Shown here piece by piece: positions 28,988 through 38,781 of a stretch of 64,000 bases of DNA. Each line of letters begins with the position of its first letter. Position 1 is the first letter of the stretch. This DNA is from an uncultured Muribaculaceae bacterium (GTDB lineage Bacteria > Bacteroidota > Bacteroidia > Bacteroidales > Muribaculaceae): assembly GCA_910588065.1 (NCBI GenBank), contig CAJUPZ010000004.1, positions 62,001 to 126,000 on the forward strand, in the 5' to 3' direction. The notes below the pieces were generated by a model. It worked only from the letters and a program-made list of their open reading frames with translations, was not told the DNA's origin and searched no databases. The translations under genes and the position numbers were made by a program.

Positions 28988-29937
28988 ACTATTACGTTGC
29001 ATACAAAACATCCTGAATATATGAGAATAACCGCTGCCCCGAGAATATATGCGCGTCGCGACTCATAGATTCTCATGAACAGACCTATCTGAAACGCCAC
29101 GCACACATCAAGAAGCACCACATACGCCATGATATTCGTGAAATCCACAATGCAGAGCACCCCGGTGACTATACCGAGCAGGCTCAGGAAGCCTGTCATC
29201 GAACGGCTGCGCGCGTTAAAGGCTATGATTTTCATCAGGTTGACCACCCCGACAACAAGGCCGAGGAGCAATGTTATACCCACACTGATAATCAACCGGA
29301 TATTGTCGGACACATCAAACAATTTGTACATGGCCTGCGGATCTGGCAATTTCAGCGAGGTGAAATCAAGCAGGCCGAAACCCCACATAATCCACACGGG
29401 CGTGACAACGCCTATCAAAGCGGCAGCGAAGCTGCGCCAGCTCAGGCATTTCAACTGACGTGCCCCGATTATGAATACCGGAATAAAGGGTATGAATGAG
29501 TAGTCGGTCACCGCTCCGGCGGTGAGAAGTACAAACACCAGAAACAGCCGGCGGCTGTTGTGCGGGTCGTCAAAGATGGAGTACAGCAGCATAATGGCCA
29601 GCAGGATGACCAGCGCGAGCACCGGTCCGCTGCCAAGAGCCGTGAACACCTCGGGCGTGGCGGTGAGCATTATCATGTACAGGCCAACAAACAGCAACGA
29701 TACTGTGCGCAGCAGATTGTACACCTTATTTATAATAGCCATCACCACGCCGCACGCTCCGGCAAGAACCACTCCCGAAACCGCAGACAAGCCGCCGCCG
29801 GGAATCCACCGCCCGGGGTCGGGGAGCCACATGGTGCCGGGTGACACATACCGCCCGGAGATACCCACGCTGTATGCAATCCACCCCATAGCTAACGACA
29901 CGGCAATCAGAAGCCACGTGAAACCACGCGACTTCAT
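28984..29937 (-). CDS. Polytopic membrane protein of unknown function
   Basis: About 317 residues from the ATG at 29937; a GTG at 29970, 12 bases after purD, would add 11 residues. There are nine to ten hydrophobic segments with short loops, including GFTWLLIAVSLAMGWIAY and YILGAAVILIYSGCFVCNVI. A charged loop ...IFDDPHNSRRLFLVF recalls a family of Bacteroidales membrane proteins of unknown role. It is coupled to pdxB by a four-base overlap and follows purD. No transport or enzymatic motif was recognised. Confidence 0.8.
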   Translation of the reverse strand: MKSRGFTWLLIAVSLAMGWIAYSVGISGRYVSPGTMWLPDPGRWIPGGGLSAVSGVVLAGACGVVMAIINKVYNLLRTVSLLFVGLYMIMLTATPEVFTALGSGPVLALVILLAIMLLYSIFDDPHNSRRLFLVFVLLTAGAVTDYSFIPFIPVFIIGARQLKCLSWRSFAAALIGVVTPVWIMWGFGLLDFTSLKLPDPQAMYKLFDVSDNIRLIISVGITLLLGLVVGVVNLMKIIAFNARSRSMTGFLSLLGIVTGVLCIVDFTNIMAYVVLLDVCVAFQIGLFMRIYESRRAYILGAAVILIYSGCFVCNVIV

Positions 29938-29982
29938 CACTGCCGTTATCTGCTTTTCAGTGGAGGTCACCCCGCAGCGTTA

Positions 29983-31266
29983 TCATTTGTTTGCGGCGAG
30001 CGCCATGAGATCGGCTCCGATGTCGCGGCGCGAGTATTTGCCTTCGAACTTGATTTTTTCTATGGAACGGTAGCTCTTGGCGAGGGCATCGGCTATATCC
30101 GTGCCGGTTGAGCTGACCGAGATTACTCGGCCTCCGGAAGTGACAAGCTTGCCATCCTCACCTGCTGCGGTGCCGGCATGGAACGGTATGCTCTCGGTCA
30201 ATGTCTCCAGTCCGGTAATCTCACGTCCCTTGGGATATGAGCCGGGGTAGCCCTCCGACACCATCATCACAGTGACAGCCGGACGCGGGTCGTGGCGCAG
30301 CTCCAGATTGCCGAGATTGCCGGAGGCGGCGGCATCAAGAAGCTCCACAAGGTCGGAATCCACCCTCAGCATCACAGCCTCTGTCTCGGGGTCACCCATT
30401 CTCACATTGTATTCTATCACCATCGGTTCGCCGCCTACATTTATCAGGCCGAGGAATATAAATCCGCGGTACACGATGCCATCCTTGCCTAGCCCCTCGA
30501 TTGTGGGCTTGATGATGCGGCTCTCCACCTTTGCCATGAATTGCTCATCGGCAAACACAACCGGGCTCACGGCACCCATGCCGCCTGTATTCAGGCCGGT
30601 ATCACCTTCGCCGATACGCTTGTAGTCCTTGGCCACAGGGAGGATGCGGTAGCCGCCGTTGCCATCGGTCAAGACAAACACCGAGCACTCTATGCCGCTG
30701 AGGAATTCCTCTATCACAACTGTTGCCGACGATTTGCCGAACATGCCCCCCAGCATCTCCTCAAGAGCCTTCTTTGCCTCATCGAGCGAATCGATGATCA
30801 GCACTCCTTTGCCGGCGGCGAGGCCATCGGCCTTCAGCACATACGGGGGCTTCAGACTCTCCAGAAACTCCTTGCCGGCCTGCAGCGTTTCAGCTGTGAA
30901 TGAGCGGTAGCGGGCGGTGGGTATGCCGTTTTTCTCCATGAAGCGTTTTGCAAAGTCCTTGCTACCTTCAAGCGCGGCTCCGGCCTTTGAGGGGCCGCAC
31001 ACCTTCACCGATTTGCTCTCGAAATAATCGTACAGCCCCGCAACAAGGGGATCCTCGTTGCCGGCCACAATCATGTCAATGCCGTTTTCGCTGACAAAAG
31101 CATCTATCGCAGCGAAATCAAGAGGCGATATGGCAACATTGGTGCCATACTGCCCTGTGCCGCCGTTGCCGGGGGCAATAAACAATTTGTCGAGAAGTGG
31201 GCTCTGAGCCATCTTCCATGCAAGGGCAGACTCTCTGCCACCGCTTCCAAGCAAAAGTATATTCAT
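29983..31266 (-). CDS. purD: Phosphoribosylamine-glycine ligase
   Basis: A 427-residue ATP-grasp enzyme that makes glycinamide ribonucleotide, the second step of purine synthesis. It starts MNILLLGSGGRESALAWKM, typical of PurD. ATP-grasp motifs are visible (VLKADGLAAGKGVLI, VIEEFLSGIECSVF), as is the metal/phosphate region (EYNVRMGDPETEAVM). Length is normal. It starts 18 bases after the THUMP methyltransferase gene. Confidence 0.97.
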   Translation of the reverse strand: MNILLLGSGGRESALAWKMAQSPLLDKLFIAPGNGGTGQYGTNVAISPLDFAAIDAFVSENGIDMIVAGNEDPLVAGLYDYFESKSVKVCGPSKAGAALEGSKDFAKRFMEKNGIPTARYRSFTAETLQAGKEFLESLKPPYVLKADGLAAGKGVLIIDSLDEAKKALEEMLGGMFGKSSATVVIEEFLSGIECSVFVLTDGNGGYRILPVAKDYKRIGEGDTGLNTGGMGAVSPVVFADEQFMAKVESRIIKPTIEGLGKDGIVYRGFIFLGLINVGGEPMVIEYNVRMGDPETEAVMLRVDSDLVELLDAAASGNLGNLELRHDPRPAVTVMMVSEGYPGSYPKGREITGLETLTESIPFHAGTAAGEDGKLVTSGGRVISVSSTGTDIADALAKSYRSIEKIKFEGKYSRRDIGADLMALAANK

Positions 31267-31284
31267 AGCAAAATATTGTTTACA

Positions 31285-32817
31285 TCATTTCTTTTTCCAA
31301 CCCTTGCGGCTGCGCATCACCACACTGTCGGCGCTCGGCGGCAGCGAGGGCTTCTTGCCCACGAGGCTCTTCAGCGCCTCCTCGCTGCGGCGGCGTGCAA
31401 AGGGATTCTCGTCGGTCTCATCCTCAAAACGGCGTTTGTCGGCGAACCGTCCGTTCTTCGGACGGTAATTTTCCTCAAGGTTGTTATGGCGCGGCTCCTT
31501 GCGGCGGTTTCTATCCTTGTCGCGGTCGTGGCGGGCCTCCTTGCCACCGAATCCCTTCTTGCGGGCATCGCGTTTCCACTCGTCATCGCTAAGGCGGCGC
31601 GGCATTTTTGATTTCTTTTCAAAATTCTCCTCGCCGTCGCGCAGCGACATGCCGGCCTTGCGGTAGCTGCGGTAGTCTCCTTCAAAAATGATATATTCAC
31701 GCAGCTCGCACTCCAATCCGCCGTTGAGCAGACTCTCCTTCACGGAAGGTGAGAGACCGATGCAGTTGAAATACTCCTCGCGGTAGCCGATAATCCAGGC
31801 ATGATATCCGGTAAACACCCTTTTGAGCTTGGTGCCTATCATACGGTATAGTCCCTCCATATCCTCGCTGCCGATGCGCTCGCCGTAAGGCGGGTTTGTG
31901 ACGAGGATACCATCGGCCGGAGCCTCTTCCCACTGGCTGAGCGGCTTCACTTTCAGGTCAATGTATCTGGCTACACCCGCCTGCTTGATGTTTTGCTCGG
32001 CGATAGCCACGGCCTTCGGCGATATGTCGGCGCCGTAAATCTTGCAGGTGAGTTCCTTTTCCGATGAGTCATCGTTGTATATACTGTCAAAGAGATCAGC
32101 GTCAAAATCGGGCCATGACTCAAAGGCAAACTTCTTGCGATATATTCCGGGCATGATTCCGGCGCCTATCAGCGCGGCCTCAATCAGGAATGTTCCGGAG
32201 CCGCACATAGGGTCGACGAACGGGCAGTCGCCGCGCCATCCGCTTTTCAGAATTATGCCTGCGGCGAGCACTTCGTTTATCGGAGCCTCGGTCTGGGCCA
32301 CACGATAGCCGCGGCGGTGGAGCGACTCGCCGGAGGAGTCGAGCGACAGTGTCACCCTATCGCCGGAGATATGCACATTTATCATCACATCCGCATCCTG
32401 AAGCCTCACGCCGGGGCGCTTGTCCGGGCCGAAACGGTCCTTGAAGAAATCGACGATGCCATCCTTTACCCTGTAGGTGACAAAGCGCGAGTGGGTAAAC
32501 TCTTCCGAATAGCTGACTGTGTCGAGCGAAAAGGTTTTGTCGAGCGTCAGCACATTTGTCCAGTCGTACTCCTTGACCATCTCATACAGCTCGTCAGAGT
32601 CCTTGGCAACAAACTTATATATCGGCTTGAGTATGCGCAGCGCGGTGCGGCAACACATATTCGCTCTGTAGAGCATCGCCAGGTCGCCCTCAAACGACAC
32701 CATGCGTCTTCCCGGCTCCACATTCTCAGCGCCAAGCGAGCGCAGCTCTTCGGCAAGCACATCTTCCAGGCCCTGAAAGGTCTTTGCCACCATCTCAAAT
32801 TGTTGGTTCTCTTGCAT
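31285..32817 (-). CDS. THUMP-domain rRNA (guanine-N2) methyltransferase, RlmL-like
   Basis: A 510-residue RNA methyltransferase. The N-terminus (AKTFQGLEDVLAEELRSLG) and THUMP domain (to about residue 160) are followed by a UPF0020 SAM-dependent catalytic domain with DPMCGSGTFLIEA and the NPPYGER motif. This matches the first half of E. coli RlmKL (23S m2G2445). The last ~120 residues form a highly charged Lys/Arg/Asp/Glu tail, probably disordered and RNA-binding, that is not part of the catalytic fold. The second (RlmK) half is absent. Confidence 0.9.
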   Translation of the reverse strand: MQENQQFEMVAKTFQGLEDVLAEELRSLGAENVEPGRRMVSFEGDLAMLYRANMCCRTALRILKPIYKFVAKDSDELYEMVKEYDWTNVLTLDKTFSLDTVSYSEEFTHSRFVTYRVKDGIVDFFKDRFGPDKRPGVRLQDADVMINVHISGDRVTLSLDSSGESLHRRGYRVAQTEAPINEVLAAGIILKSGWRGDCPFVDPMCGSGTFLIEAALIGAGIMPGIYRKKFAFESWPDFDADLFDSIYNDDSSEKELTCKIYGADISPKAVAIAEQNIKQAGVARYIDLKVKPLSQWEEAPADGILVTNPPYGERIGSEDMEGLYRMIGTKLKRVFTGYHAWIIGYREEYFNCIGLSPSVKESLLNGGLECELREYIIFEGDYRSYRKAGMSLRDGEENFEKKSKMPRRLSDDEWKRDARKKGFGGKEARHDRDKDRNRRKEPRHNNLEENYRPKNGRFADKRRFEDETDENPFARRRSEEALKSLVGKKPSLPPSADSVVMRSRKGWKKK

Positions 32818-32847
32818 ATTCGTATTATAGGATGGATAATCTGTTTT

Positions 32848-33774
32848 TTATTGTTTGAATCGCAGTATATTGTCGGGGCGAGCCTGCACTAGCTTCTCAC
32901 CCGGAGCCACATCTTCTGTAACCCACAGGTTGCCCCCTATCACGGCGCCGTCGCCAATGGTGATACGGCCGAGCACCGTGGAATTGGAGTATATCACAAC
33001 ATCGTTGCCTATGATAGGGTGACGCGGCACACCCTTGACCGGATTGTTGTTTTCATCGCGGTCAAAGCTGCGCGCTCCGAGGGTGACGCCCTGATACAGC
33101 TTCACATTATTTCCTATTATGGATGTCGCACCCACAACAACACCGGTGCCATGGTCTATGACAAACTCCGACCCTATGGTTGCTCCGGGATGGATGTCGA
33201 TGCCGGTATCGCGGTGGGCCTGCTCCGAAATCATGCGCGGTATCACCGGCACACCGAGTTCATACAAACGGTGGGCAACCCGGTGATTGACAGTGGCCCT
33301 GAGCCCGGGATAGCAGAATATCACCTCATCCACAGAGGTGGCGGCGGGGTCGCCGATATAGGTTGCCCTCGCGTCGGCAAAGAGCACGCTCCGCAGCCCG
33401 GGCAGCGAGCGCATGAATTCAACGGCAATCTCGCGCGCATCCTCACACAGCGGACGCTCGCGGTCGTGGCCGAAAGCGAGGCCGGCTGCAATCTGGCTTC
33501 TGAGAGTATTGAACAGCTCCTCGACGGCTATGCCGGTATGATACAGCAGATTGGCTTCATTCAGGCCGGATGCGCCGAAAAAACCGGGGAACAACAGGCG
33601 ACGGCTCAGGGATATTATTTTGCCCACCTCCTCATGGCTCGGCAGCGGTGCTCCGCCGTTACGGCCGTCGTGAGGAAGGCGCACGGCATTGTCATCCATC
33701 AGCTGCTTCACCACAGCTGCGATCTGACCGGCGCCCCCGTGCGCCACACCGCCTATAGATGCCTTGTTATCCAT
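32848..33774 (-). CDS. cysE: Serine O-acetyltransferase, EpsC/CysE type
   Basis: A 308-residue protein that makes O-acetylserine for cysteine synthesis. The left-handed beta-helix hexapeptide repeats include DIHPGATIGSEFVIDHGTG, VVGATSIIGNNVKLYQGV and the GxxLGARSF segment. The N-terminal helical part and IPRMISEQAHRDTGIDIHPG fit the EpsC family. A -7 element (TAACTTTG, 33789-33782) sits only seven bases before the ATG, so the mRNA may be almost leaderless, or the real start may be the Met at residue 26. Confidence 0.9.
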   Translation of the reverse strand: MDNKASIGGVAHGGAGQIAAVVKQLMDDNAVRLPHDGRNGGAPLPSHEEVGKIISLSRRLLFPGFFGASGLNEANLLYHTGIAVEELFNTLRSQIAAGLAFGHDRERPLCEDAREIAVEFMRSLPGLRSVLFADARATYIGDPAATSVDEVIFCYPGLRATVNHRVAHRLYELGVPVIPRMISEQAHRDTGIDIHPGATIGSEFVIDHGTGVVVGATSIIGNNVKLYQGVTLGARSFDRDENNNPVKGVPRHPIIGNDVVIYSNSTVLGRITIGDGAVIGGNLWVTEDVAPGEKLVQARPDNILRFKQ

Positions 33775-33781
33775 AACGGTG

Positions 33782-33789
33782 CAAAGTTA
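33782..33789 (-). promoter_or_regulatory. -7 element immediately before cysE
   Basis: Minus-strand TAACTTTG matches TAnnTTTG. No -33 element is evident. It lies in the 26-base gap between the ABC permease stop and the cysE ATG, so the housekeeping run may have its own promoter here. Confidence 0.4.
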
Positions 33790-33800
33790 GTGACAATAGT

Positions 33801-35015
33801 TTAATTTTTCGGGGTGGAAGGCACACTTTTGAGTCTTCCTCCTTTAAAATTAATGCGCCTGAGGACATACGTGGCTACGAAATACACTCCTGTAAGTACC
33901 CACAGCATGATATACGGGGTGTGCTGCTCGCCCACAGTGGCTCCGTTGCTGTTGATGCGTATGAAACCCTCCATGCCCCATGTGGCCGGCACGGCATCTC
34001 CAACAAGCTTCCAGAATGGACTCATTGCATAGCGTGGCCATGTGAGCCCGCTGAGAAACAAGAATATAATTGATGTGAACACCACCACCAGCAGCGAGCT
34101 CTCGCGCTCGGTGACAAACACCCCGAGAAACTGCCCCAGCATGGCGCTCGCAAGCAGCATCGGCAACACGAACACAAAGCTGTGCCAGATGCTTCCCACA
34201 TGCGGCAGCGAGAACATCACCGGCACTATGTGCAGAACATACAGCGTCATAGGCACATAGCACACTAGATAGCATAGTGTCTTGGCGCAGATTGCGGTAG
34301 CCGGCCCGGCATCTATGGCCAATGGGTCATAGCCGCGGTTACGGCGGCGTCGTTCGGAACTTCCTCCGGCAAGCATGGTTATGCCGAGTATCATACTCTG
34401 CTGTAGAATGAGTATTATAATTCCGGGTATGATGAATGAGGCGAATCCCTGGGTCGGGTCGCCGGTCATCACGGAGTCGGCGGCGATAGGGCTGCCGTCC
34501 ATCGACTGTGTCACCAGCCCGAGACTCGACACTGTCTCTCCGCGCAGGTCATCGCACAGGCTCAGCTGCACCTCGGTGAGCGCGCTCAGAGCGGTGCGGT
34601 AGCGCAGCAGCAGACTCATGTCGGAGTAGTATGTCACATGCGCCTGCTCTCCCCTGCCGAGCCTCTTTGCATAGTCGGCGGGAATCTCAAGCACACCAAA
34701 CACCTTTTTTTCATTGCTCAGCCGGCGTGCCGCAGGTATGTCGGGGCAATAGTCGTACACCATCAGCCCCTGGGTGGCGTCCACCATGCGGGCCAGCTCC
34801 CTGCTCTCGGCAGTGCGGCTATGGTCCACCACCGCAATCGGAAGATTTGTGATAACCTCCGGGTTGTATATCAGTGTGTATACAATCGGATACAGCAGTG
34901 GCAACCCGAAGAAGAACAGCATTACGCCGGGGTCGCTTATCACCAGTCTGAACTCGCGCCTCCACACCTTGCAGAAGGTGTCAAACCAATTGAATATGCC
35001 GGATTTAGATTTCAT
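33801..35015 (-). CDS. ABC-2 type transporter permease
   Basis: A 404-residue inner-membrane permease of the YhhJ/YbhR type. One N-terminal membrane segment (VMLFFFGLPLLYPIVYTLIY) is followed by a large extracytoplasmic domain (IAVVDHSRTAESRELARMVD) and five C-terminal membrane segments (IIPGIIILILQQSMILGI onward). It is paired with the homologous permease at 35028, 12 bases upstream. The two probably form the heterodimeric membrane part of a tripartite exporter. No ATP-binding subunit is in the operon. Confidence 0.92.
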   Translation of the reverse strand: MKSKSGIFNWFDTFCKVWRREFRLVISDPGVMLFFFGLPLLYPIVYTLIYNPEVITNLPIAVVDHSRTAESRELARMVDATQGLMVYDYCPDIPAARRLSNEKKVFGVLEIPADYAKRLGRGEQAHVTYYSDMSLLLRYRTALSALTEVQLSLCDDLRGETVSSLGLVTQSMDGSPIAADSVMTGDPTQGFASFIIPGIIILILQQSMILGITMLAGGSSERRRRNRGYDPLAIDAGPATAICAKTLCYLVCYVPMTLYVLHIVPVMFSLPHVGSIWHSFVFVLPMLLASAMLGQFLGVFVTERESSLLVVVFTSIIFLFLSGLTWPRYAMSPFWKLVGDAVPATWGMEGFIRINSNGATVGEQHTPYIMLWVLTGVYFVATYVLRRINFKGGRLKSVPSTPKN

Positions 35016-35027
35016 AGAGTCAATTCT

Positions 35028-36191
35028 TTAGGGTACATACACCGGGGCGAGGGCATGCTTCTTCAGCCGGCCGAGTCCGAGCAGCCCAACGAGCGGAAAC
35101 AGTATCAACGCCACATAATACCAGCGGCTGAAATAGAGCGGTATGCCGTTGAGAGCCTGGTCGGCGTAGATAAGGAAATAGTATCGCGTGGGCAGTATGT
35201 AGCTGAATATGCCTATTGCCCCGTACATGCTCTGCACCGGGAATGAATATGCGGCTATGGAGAAAGAGAGGATGCCGGTGAGCGATGAAAGACTCACACT
35301 CAGGCGCAGATTGGGCACCGCGCACACAAACACCAGCGCCAGCCCCTGGCTTGCGAGCACAAGGAGCACCATCGCCAGAATCATGTGCCATGCAGGGCAG
35401 TTCATGGGAAAGTGGCGGAAGCCGTACATTGCCGCCTGTAAGCCGATACCTATTATGCTGTACACCACGGCCTGCGGTGCCAGCTTGCCCACCGTGGCCA
35501 CTACGACAGAGCCGCCGCTGCGGCGCAGCCATCCGGGCGAGGTGCCTTTTTTGATTTCATCGCAAAGGGTGTAGCAGGTCAGCAGCATCACCATCAGCGA
35601 CAGCGCTCCCGGCAGAAAAGAGTTGCACAGATATATCGAGTAGTTGGTCCAGGGGTTGCCTATCGCCTGCTGGCCTATAACCATAGGCTGGAGAAGGGTG
35701 CCCGCCACCTGCTCGTTTATGCCGGCGCTCACCAGAGTGGTCTGCACCAGGCCGCCGGCCGAGGTCACCGCCATTGTCTTGAATCCCTTGAAGGCGAGTG
35801 TGCCGGGCACAAACACCGTCATGTCGCTGACAAAAGTGATGGTGGTGCCTGCGCCGCTGATGGCATCGCGCTGAAAATCGCGCGGTATGATGAAAAAGCC
35901 GAATGTCTCGCCGTTTCTCACTCTCGCAAGGGCATCGCTGTAGCTGTCATCCTTATGAGCGGCGTTGATCAGCTCGGAGGAACCGAGGTTTCGCACAATG
36001 CGGCGCGACAGCGATGACCTGTCAAGGTCTACTATTGACACAGGCACCTTGAGCGGCAGCCCCTCCTTCATAAGATCGATGAAGAAGAAAGCGACCACTA
36101 TCGGCACAATCACTCCGCACACAAAGAACACTCTCCGTGAGCAGAAATAGTGCCAGCCGTAGCATATCGAATTCCAAAGTGTCCTGAACAT
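35028..36191 (-). CDS. ABC-2 type transporter permease
   Basis: A 387-residue permease, paralogous to the protein at 33801. The N-terminal membrane segment FFVCGVIVPIVVAFFFI is followed by a periplasmic domain (SIVDLDRSSLSRRIVRNLGS) and five C-terminal membrane segments. It starts six bases after the HlyD gene. The predicted role is as a partner subunit in drug, lipid or small-molecule export with the adjacent HlyD and TolC proteins. Confidence 0.92.
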   Translation of the reverse strand: MFRTLWNSICYGWHYFCSRRVFFVCGVIVPIVVAFFFIDLMKEGLPLKVPVSIVDLDRSSLSRRIVRNLGSSELINAAHKDDSYSDALARVRNGETFGFFIIPRDFQRDAISGAGTTITFVSDMTVFVPGTLAFKGFKTMAVTSAGGLVQTTLVSAGINEQVAGTLLQPMVIGQQAIGNPWTNYSIYLCNSFLPGALSLMVMLLTCYTLCDEIKKGTSPGWLRRSGGSVVVATVGKLAPQAVVYSIIGIGLQAAMYGFRHFPMNCPAWHMILAMVLLVLASQGLALVFVCAVPNLRLSVSLSSLTGILSFSIAAYSFPVQSMYGAIGIFSYILPTRYYFLIYADQALNGIPLYFSRWYYVALILFPLVGLLGLGRLKKHALAPVYVP

Positions 36192-36197
36192 CTTGCT

Positions 36198-37208
36198 TTA
36201 TTTTTTGTAGATAACGGTCATGCCGGGGCGCAGGGCGGGCACGGTGTCAAGCGGGGTGGCCTTGACCTCGAAGGTGCGGCTGTCCCAGTCGCCGGTAGCT
36301 TTTGTAGCGCGCCATGTGGCATAGCTGCCGAGGTCGCGCACATAGTATATCCTCGCCTTGATCTCCTTTTTGTCAAGGGCGGGTATCATGACGGTAATCT
36401 CATCACCGAGTTTCATATCGTTGAGCAGGGTCTCGCGCACATTGAACACCACCCATTTATCGCTCACCTTGAGTAAGCTCATGATTGGCGCGCCGAGGCT
36501 CACAAGCTCACCCACCTCGGGATAAATCTGGTCTATCTGGCCATCGCACGGAGCGGTGAGATACTGGTCCTCAAGCAGACTCTCCACCTCGAGGACGCTG
36601 CCTTTGGCGGCGTTGACAAGAGCGGCAGCGCTCTCTTTGTCCTCCTTCTGGGCGCCTGCGATCGCAAGGCTGAGCTGGCTCTCGGCCGCCTGCTTGGCTG
36701 CGGCTGCAGCCTCGTATGCCGCTTTCGCCTCATCGCGTTTCTGCTCCGACACAACATCCTGTTTGTACAGAGCCTCCATGCGGTCGTATGTCTTCTTGGA
36801 GATTGTGAGCGCGGCCTGAGCCTGGGCCACCATCTGGCGGGCGGCGGTGATAATCTGGCTGCGTGTGCCGGCGTCGACCTTGCGGTTCTGGGCGCTCGCA
36901 GCTGTCTCCATGGCCTCGGCCTGCATCAGCTTTGCCTCGGCAAGCGATGAATGGATATGCACAAGGGTGTCGCCGGCTTTCACCATATCACCCTCCCTCA
37001 CATATATATCGGCAACCCTGCCGGGCAGTTTGCCGCTTACCCTCACCGAGGTGGCATCTGCCTGACCCTCGATAATCTCATCCGGCTCGTTGAGGAAACA
37101 GAAGCCTATTATTGCAAGCACAGCTGTTGCAATGGTAACTGCCAGCACCGCGATCATTACGGCGCGGCTCTCGCGCTTTTCAGCGTCGTTGTTGTATGTC
37201 TCTGCCAT
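36198..37208 (-). CDS. HlyD/membrane fusion protein
   Basis: A 336-residue periplasmic adaptor. It has one N-terminal membrane anchor (MIAVLAVTIATAVLAIIGF) and split lipoyl/biotinyl halves (SVRVSGKLPGRVADIYVREG and APCDGQIDQIYPEVGELVS). The halves flank a long Ala/Gln/Lys-rich coiled coil (about residues 95-215), and a beta-barrel domain follows. It joins the inner-membrane permeases to the TolC channel. It lies six bases from each neighbour, so it is certainly in the same operon. Confidence 0.94.
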   Translation of the reverse strand: MAETYNNDAEKRESRAVMIAVLAVTIATAVLAIIGFCFLNEPDEIIEGQADATSVRVSGKLPGRVADIYVREGDMVKAGDTLVHIHSSLAEAKLMQAEAMETAASAQNRKVDAGTRSQIITAARQMVAQAQAALTISKKTYDRMEALYKQDVVSEQKRDEAKAAYEAAAAAKQAAESQLSLAIAGAQKEDKESAAALVNAAKGSVLEVESLLEDQYLTAPCDGQIDQIYPEVGELVSLGAPIMSLLKVSDKWVVFNVRETLLNDMKLGDEITVMIPALDKKEIKARIYYVRDLGSYATWRATKATGDWDSRTFEVKATPLDTVPALRPGMTVIYKK

Positions 37209-37214
37209 ATCTGT

Positions 37215-38714
37215 TTATTTTTCTGATTCGAAATTAGGGGTTGTGAGCGTGCCGAGCACTTTGCTGAGGTAGACATCACACAGATGCACATCTATCATGG
37301 CATCTATATTCTCGCTGTTGGCCTTGAGCCATGCTGTCTGCGCCTCCATAACATTATCCACCGTCATGACACCCTCGCGGAAGCCGAGGTTTGCCTGACG
37401 CAGGTTTTCGTTGGCTTTTGCGAGATTCGATTCAGTGGTGGTATAGGTCTTGATGGATTCCTGGGCCTTGAACGCGCTCTGGCTCACCTGCAGATCCACC
37501 ATCTCCTTTGCATCCTCGAGCTCCAGGGCGGCGATGCGGCTCTGGGCTTTGGCTGCACGATACTTATTGTAGTTGCCTCCCCAGTGCCACAGAGGCACGG
37601 TGAGCATCGCTCCCACGCTGAACGCTCCCTCCACGCGGCGCTTGAAGCCGTTGAACATATTGGGGTTGCTGAACGAGTAGGTGCCCACAACAGCGAGGTT
37701 GGGCATCATCGACGCCCGCTCAACATTGGCTTTCTGCTCATAAATCTTCACGCCGAGGGCAAGGGCGTTGAGGTCCGGGCGGCGCGCATACACCTCCTCC
37801 ATATTATATCTGCTTGCCGGGGGAGCCACATTGCATTGCCATGCGTCAGAGGAATCCTCGTCGGCGAGGGTCATCTGAGTGTCCACAGGCAGTCCGCACA
37901 CCTGGGCAAGAGCCATACGGCTAAGCACCAGGCCGTTGTCAACCTTCGTCTGATCCACCTTCGCCTGGTTGAGCTTCACCTCCACGGTGAGCAGGTCGCT
38001 GCGCGTTGCCACCCCTTGCTCCACCATTGCGTTGACATTGGCGCGCAGCGTGTCAAGAAGAGCCACGTATGAGTCGGCAAGCTGCTTCTTGGCTTTCAGC
38101 GACACCACCTGCCAGTATGCGGCATCAACGGCGTAGATGATATTCTCCGCCTCATTGCTGCGCATCTCCTTCGCCAGGTTTTCGGCAAACTTCGTGAGCT
38201 TGTTCATTGCCACAATCTTACCCCCCATGAACACAGGCTGGGTAAGGGTCACCGCACCGAAAAACACATTGTGGATATTATATGTCATAGCCTCTTTCGG
38301 TATCAGCGCCACCGTTTCAGGTATATACTGGCCGTTTGGCCCCTTGACCGGCTCGCCGGTGAGCGGATTCTTCACGAGATTGAATTCATAGGCCTGCTTT
38401 TCAAGATTGAAACTCTTTGTCGGCAGCAGCTGGTCCGACGAAAAAATCGACAGCTCCTTCTGATTGTACATATATCCGCCTGCAAAGTCTATGGCGGGCA
38501 GATATGCGGCAAAGGCCTCCCGGTTCTGATAATGGGCCATTTTCACCCTCTCGTTGCCAATGAGCATCCTCTTGTTGCCCGAAAGAGCCATCGCCCGGCA
38601 GGAGTCAAGACTCACCGGCTCCGCTGCTGTGGCGGGGAAACATACGGCGCTCATGGCTGCTGCGGCAACAAATGCCCTGAATGACAGCTTTATGCCTGCA
38701 TTTATCTTTCTCAT
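37215..38714 (-). CDS. TolC-family outer-membrane efflux protein
   Basis: A 499-residue protein with a signal peptide (FVAAAAMSAVCFPATAAEP). It has the two-fold repeated helical/beta-barrel organisation of the TolC family (VDAAYWQVVSLKAKKQLADS; KEMVDLQVSQSAFKAQESI). It is the first gene of the export operon TolC-HlyD-permease-permease. It forms the outer-membrane exit channel; the substrate is unknown. Confidence 0.94.
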   Translation of the reverse strand: MRKINAGIKLSFRAFVAAAAMSAVCFPATAAEPVSLDSCRAMALSGNKRMLIGNERVKMAHYQNREAFAAYLPAIDFAGGYMYNQKELSIFSSDQLLPTKSFNLEKQAYEFNLVKNPLTGEPVKGPNGQYIPETVALIPKEAMTYNIHNVFFGAVTLTQPVFMGGKIVAMNKLTKFAENLAKEMRSNEAENIIYAVDAAYWQVVSLKAKKQLADSYVALLDTLRANVNAMVEQGVATRSDLLTVEVKLNQAKVDQTKVDNGLVLSRMALAQVCGLPVDTQMTLADEDSSDAWQCNVAPPASRYNMEEVYARRPDLNALALGVKIYEQKANVERASMMPNLAVVGTYSFSNPNMFNGFKRRVEGAFSVGAMLTVPLWHWGGNYNKYRAAKAQSRIAALELEDAKEMVDLQVSQSAFKAQESIKTYTTTESNLAKANENLRQANLGFREGVMTVDNVMEAQTAWLKANSENIDAMIDVHLCDVYLSKVLGTLTTPNFESEK

Positions 38715-38773
38715 ATATATAATATGTGTTTGAAACGTGATGTGCGCGAAACCGCCATTGTCGGTTCACGCTA

Positions 38774-38781
38774 CAAAGTTA
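38774..38781 (-). promoter_or_regulatory. -7 element of the TolC export operon
   Basis: Minus-strand TAACTTTG lies 59 bases before the TolC ATG. No good -33 element is visible about 20 bases upstream, which could mean the promoter needs an activator. Confidence 0.45.
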
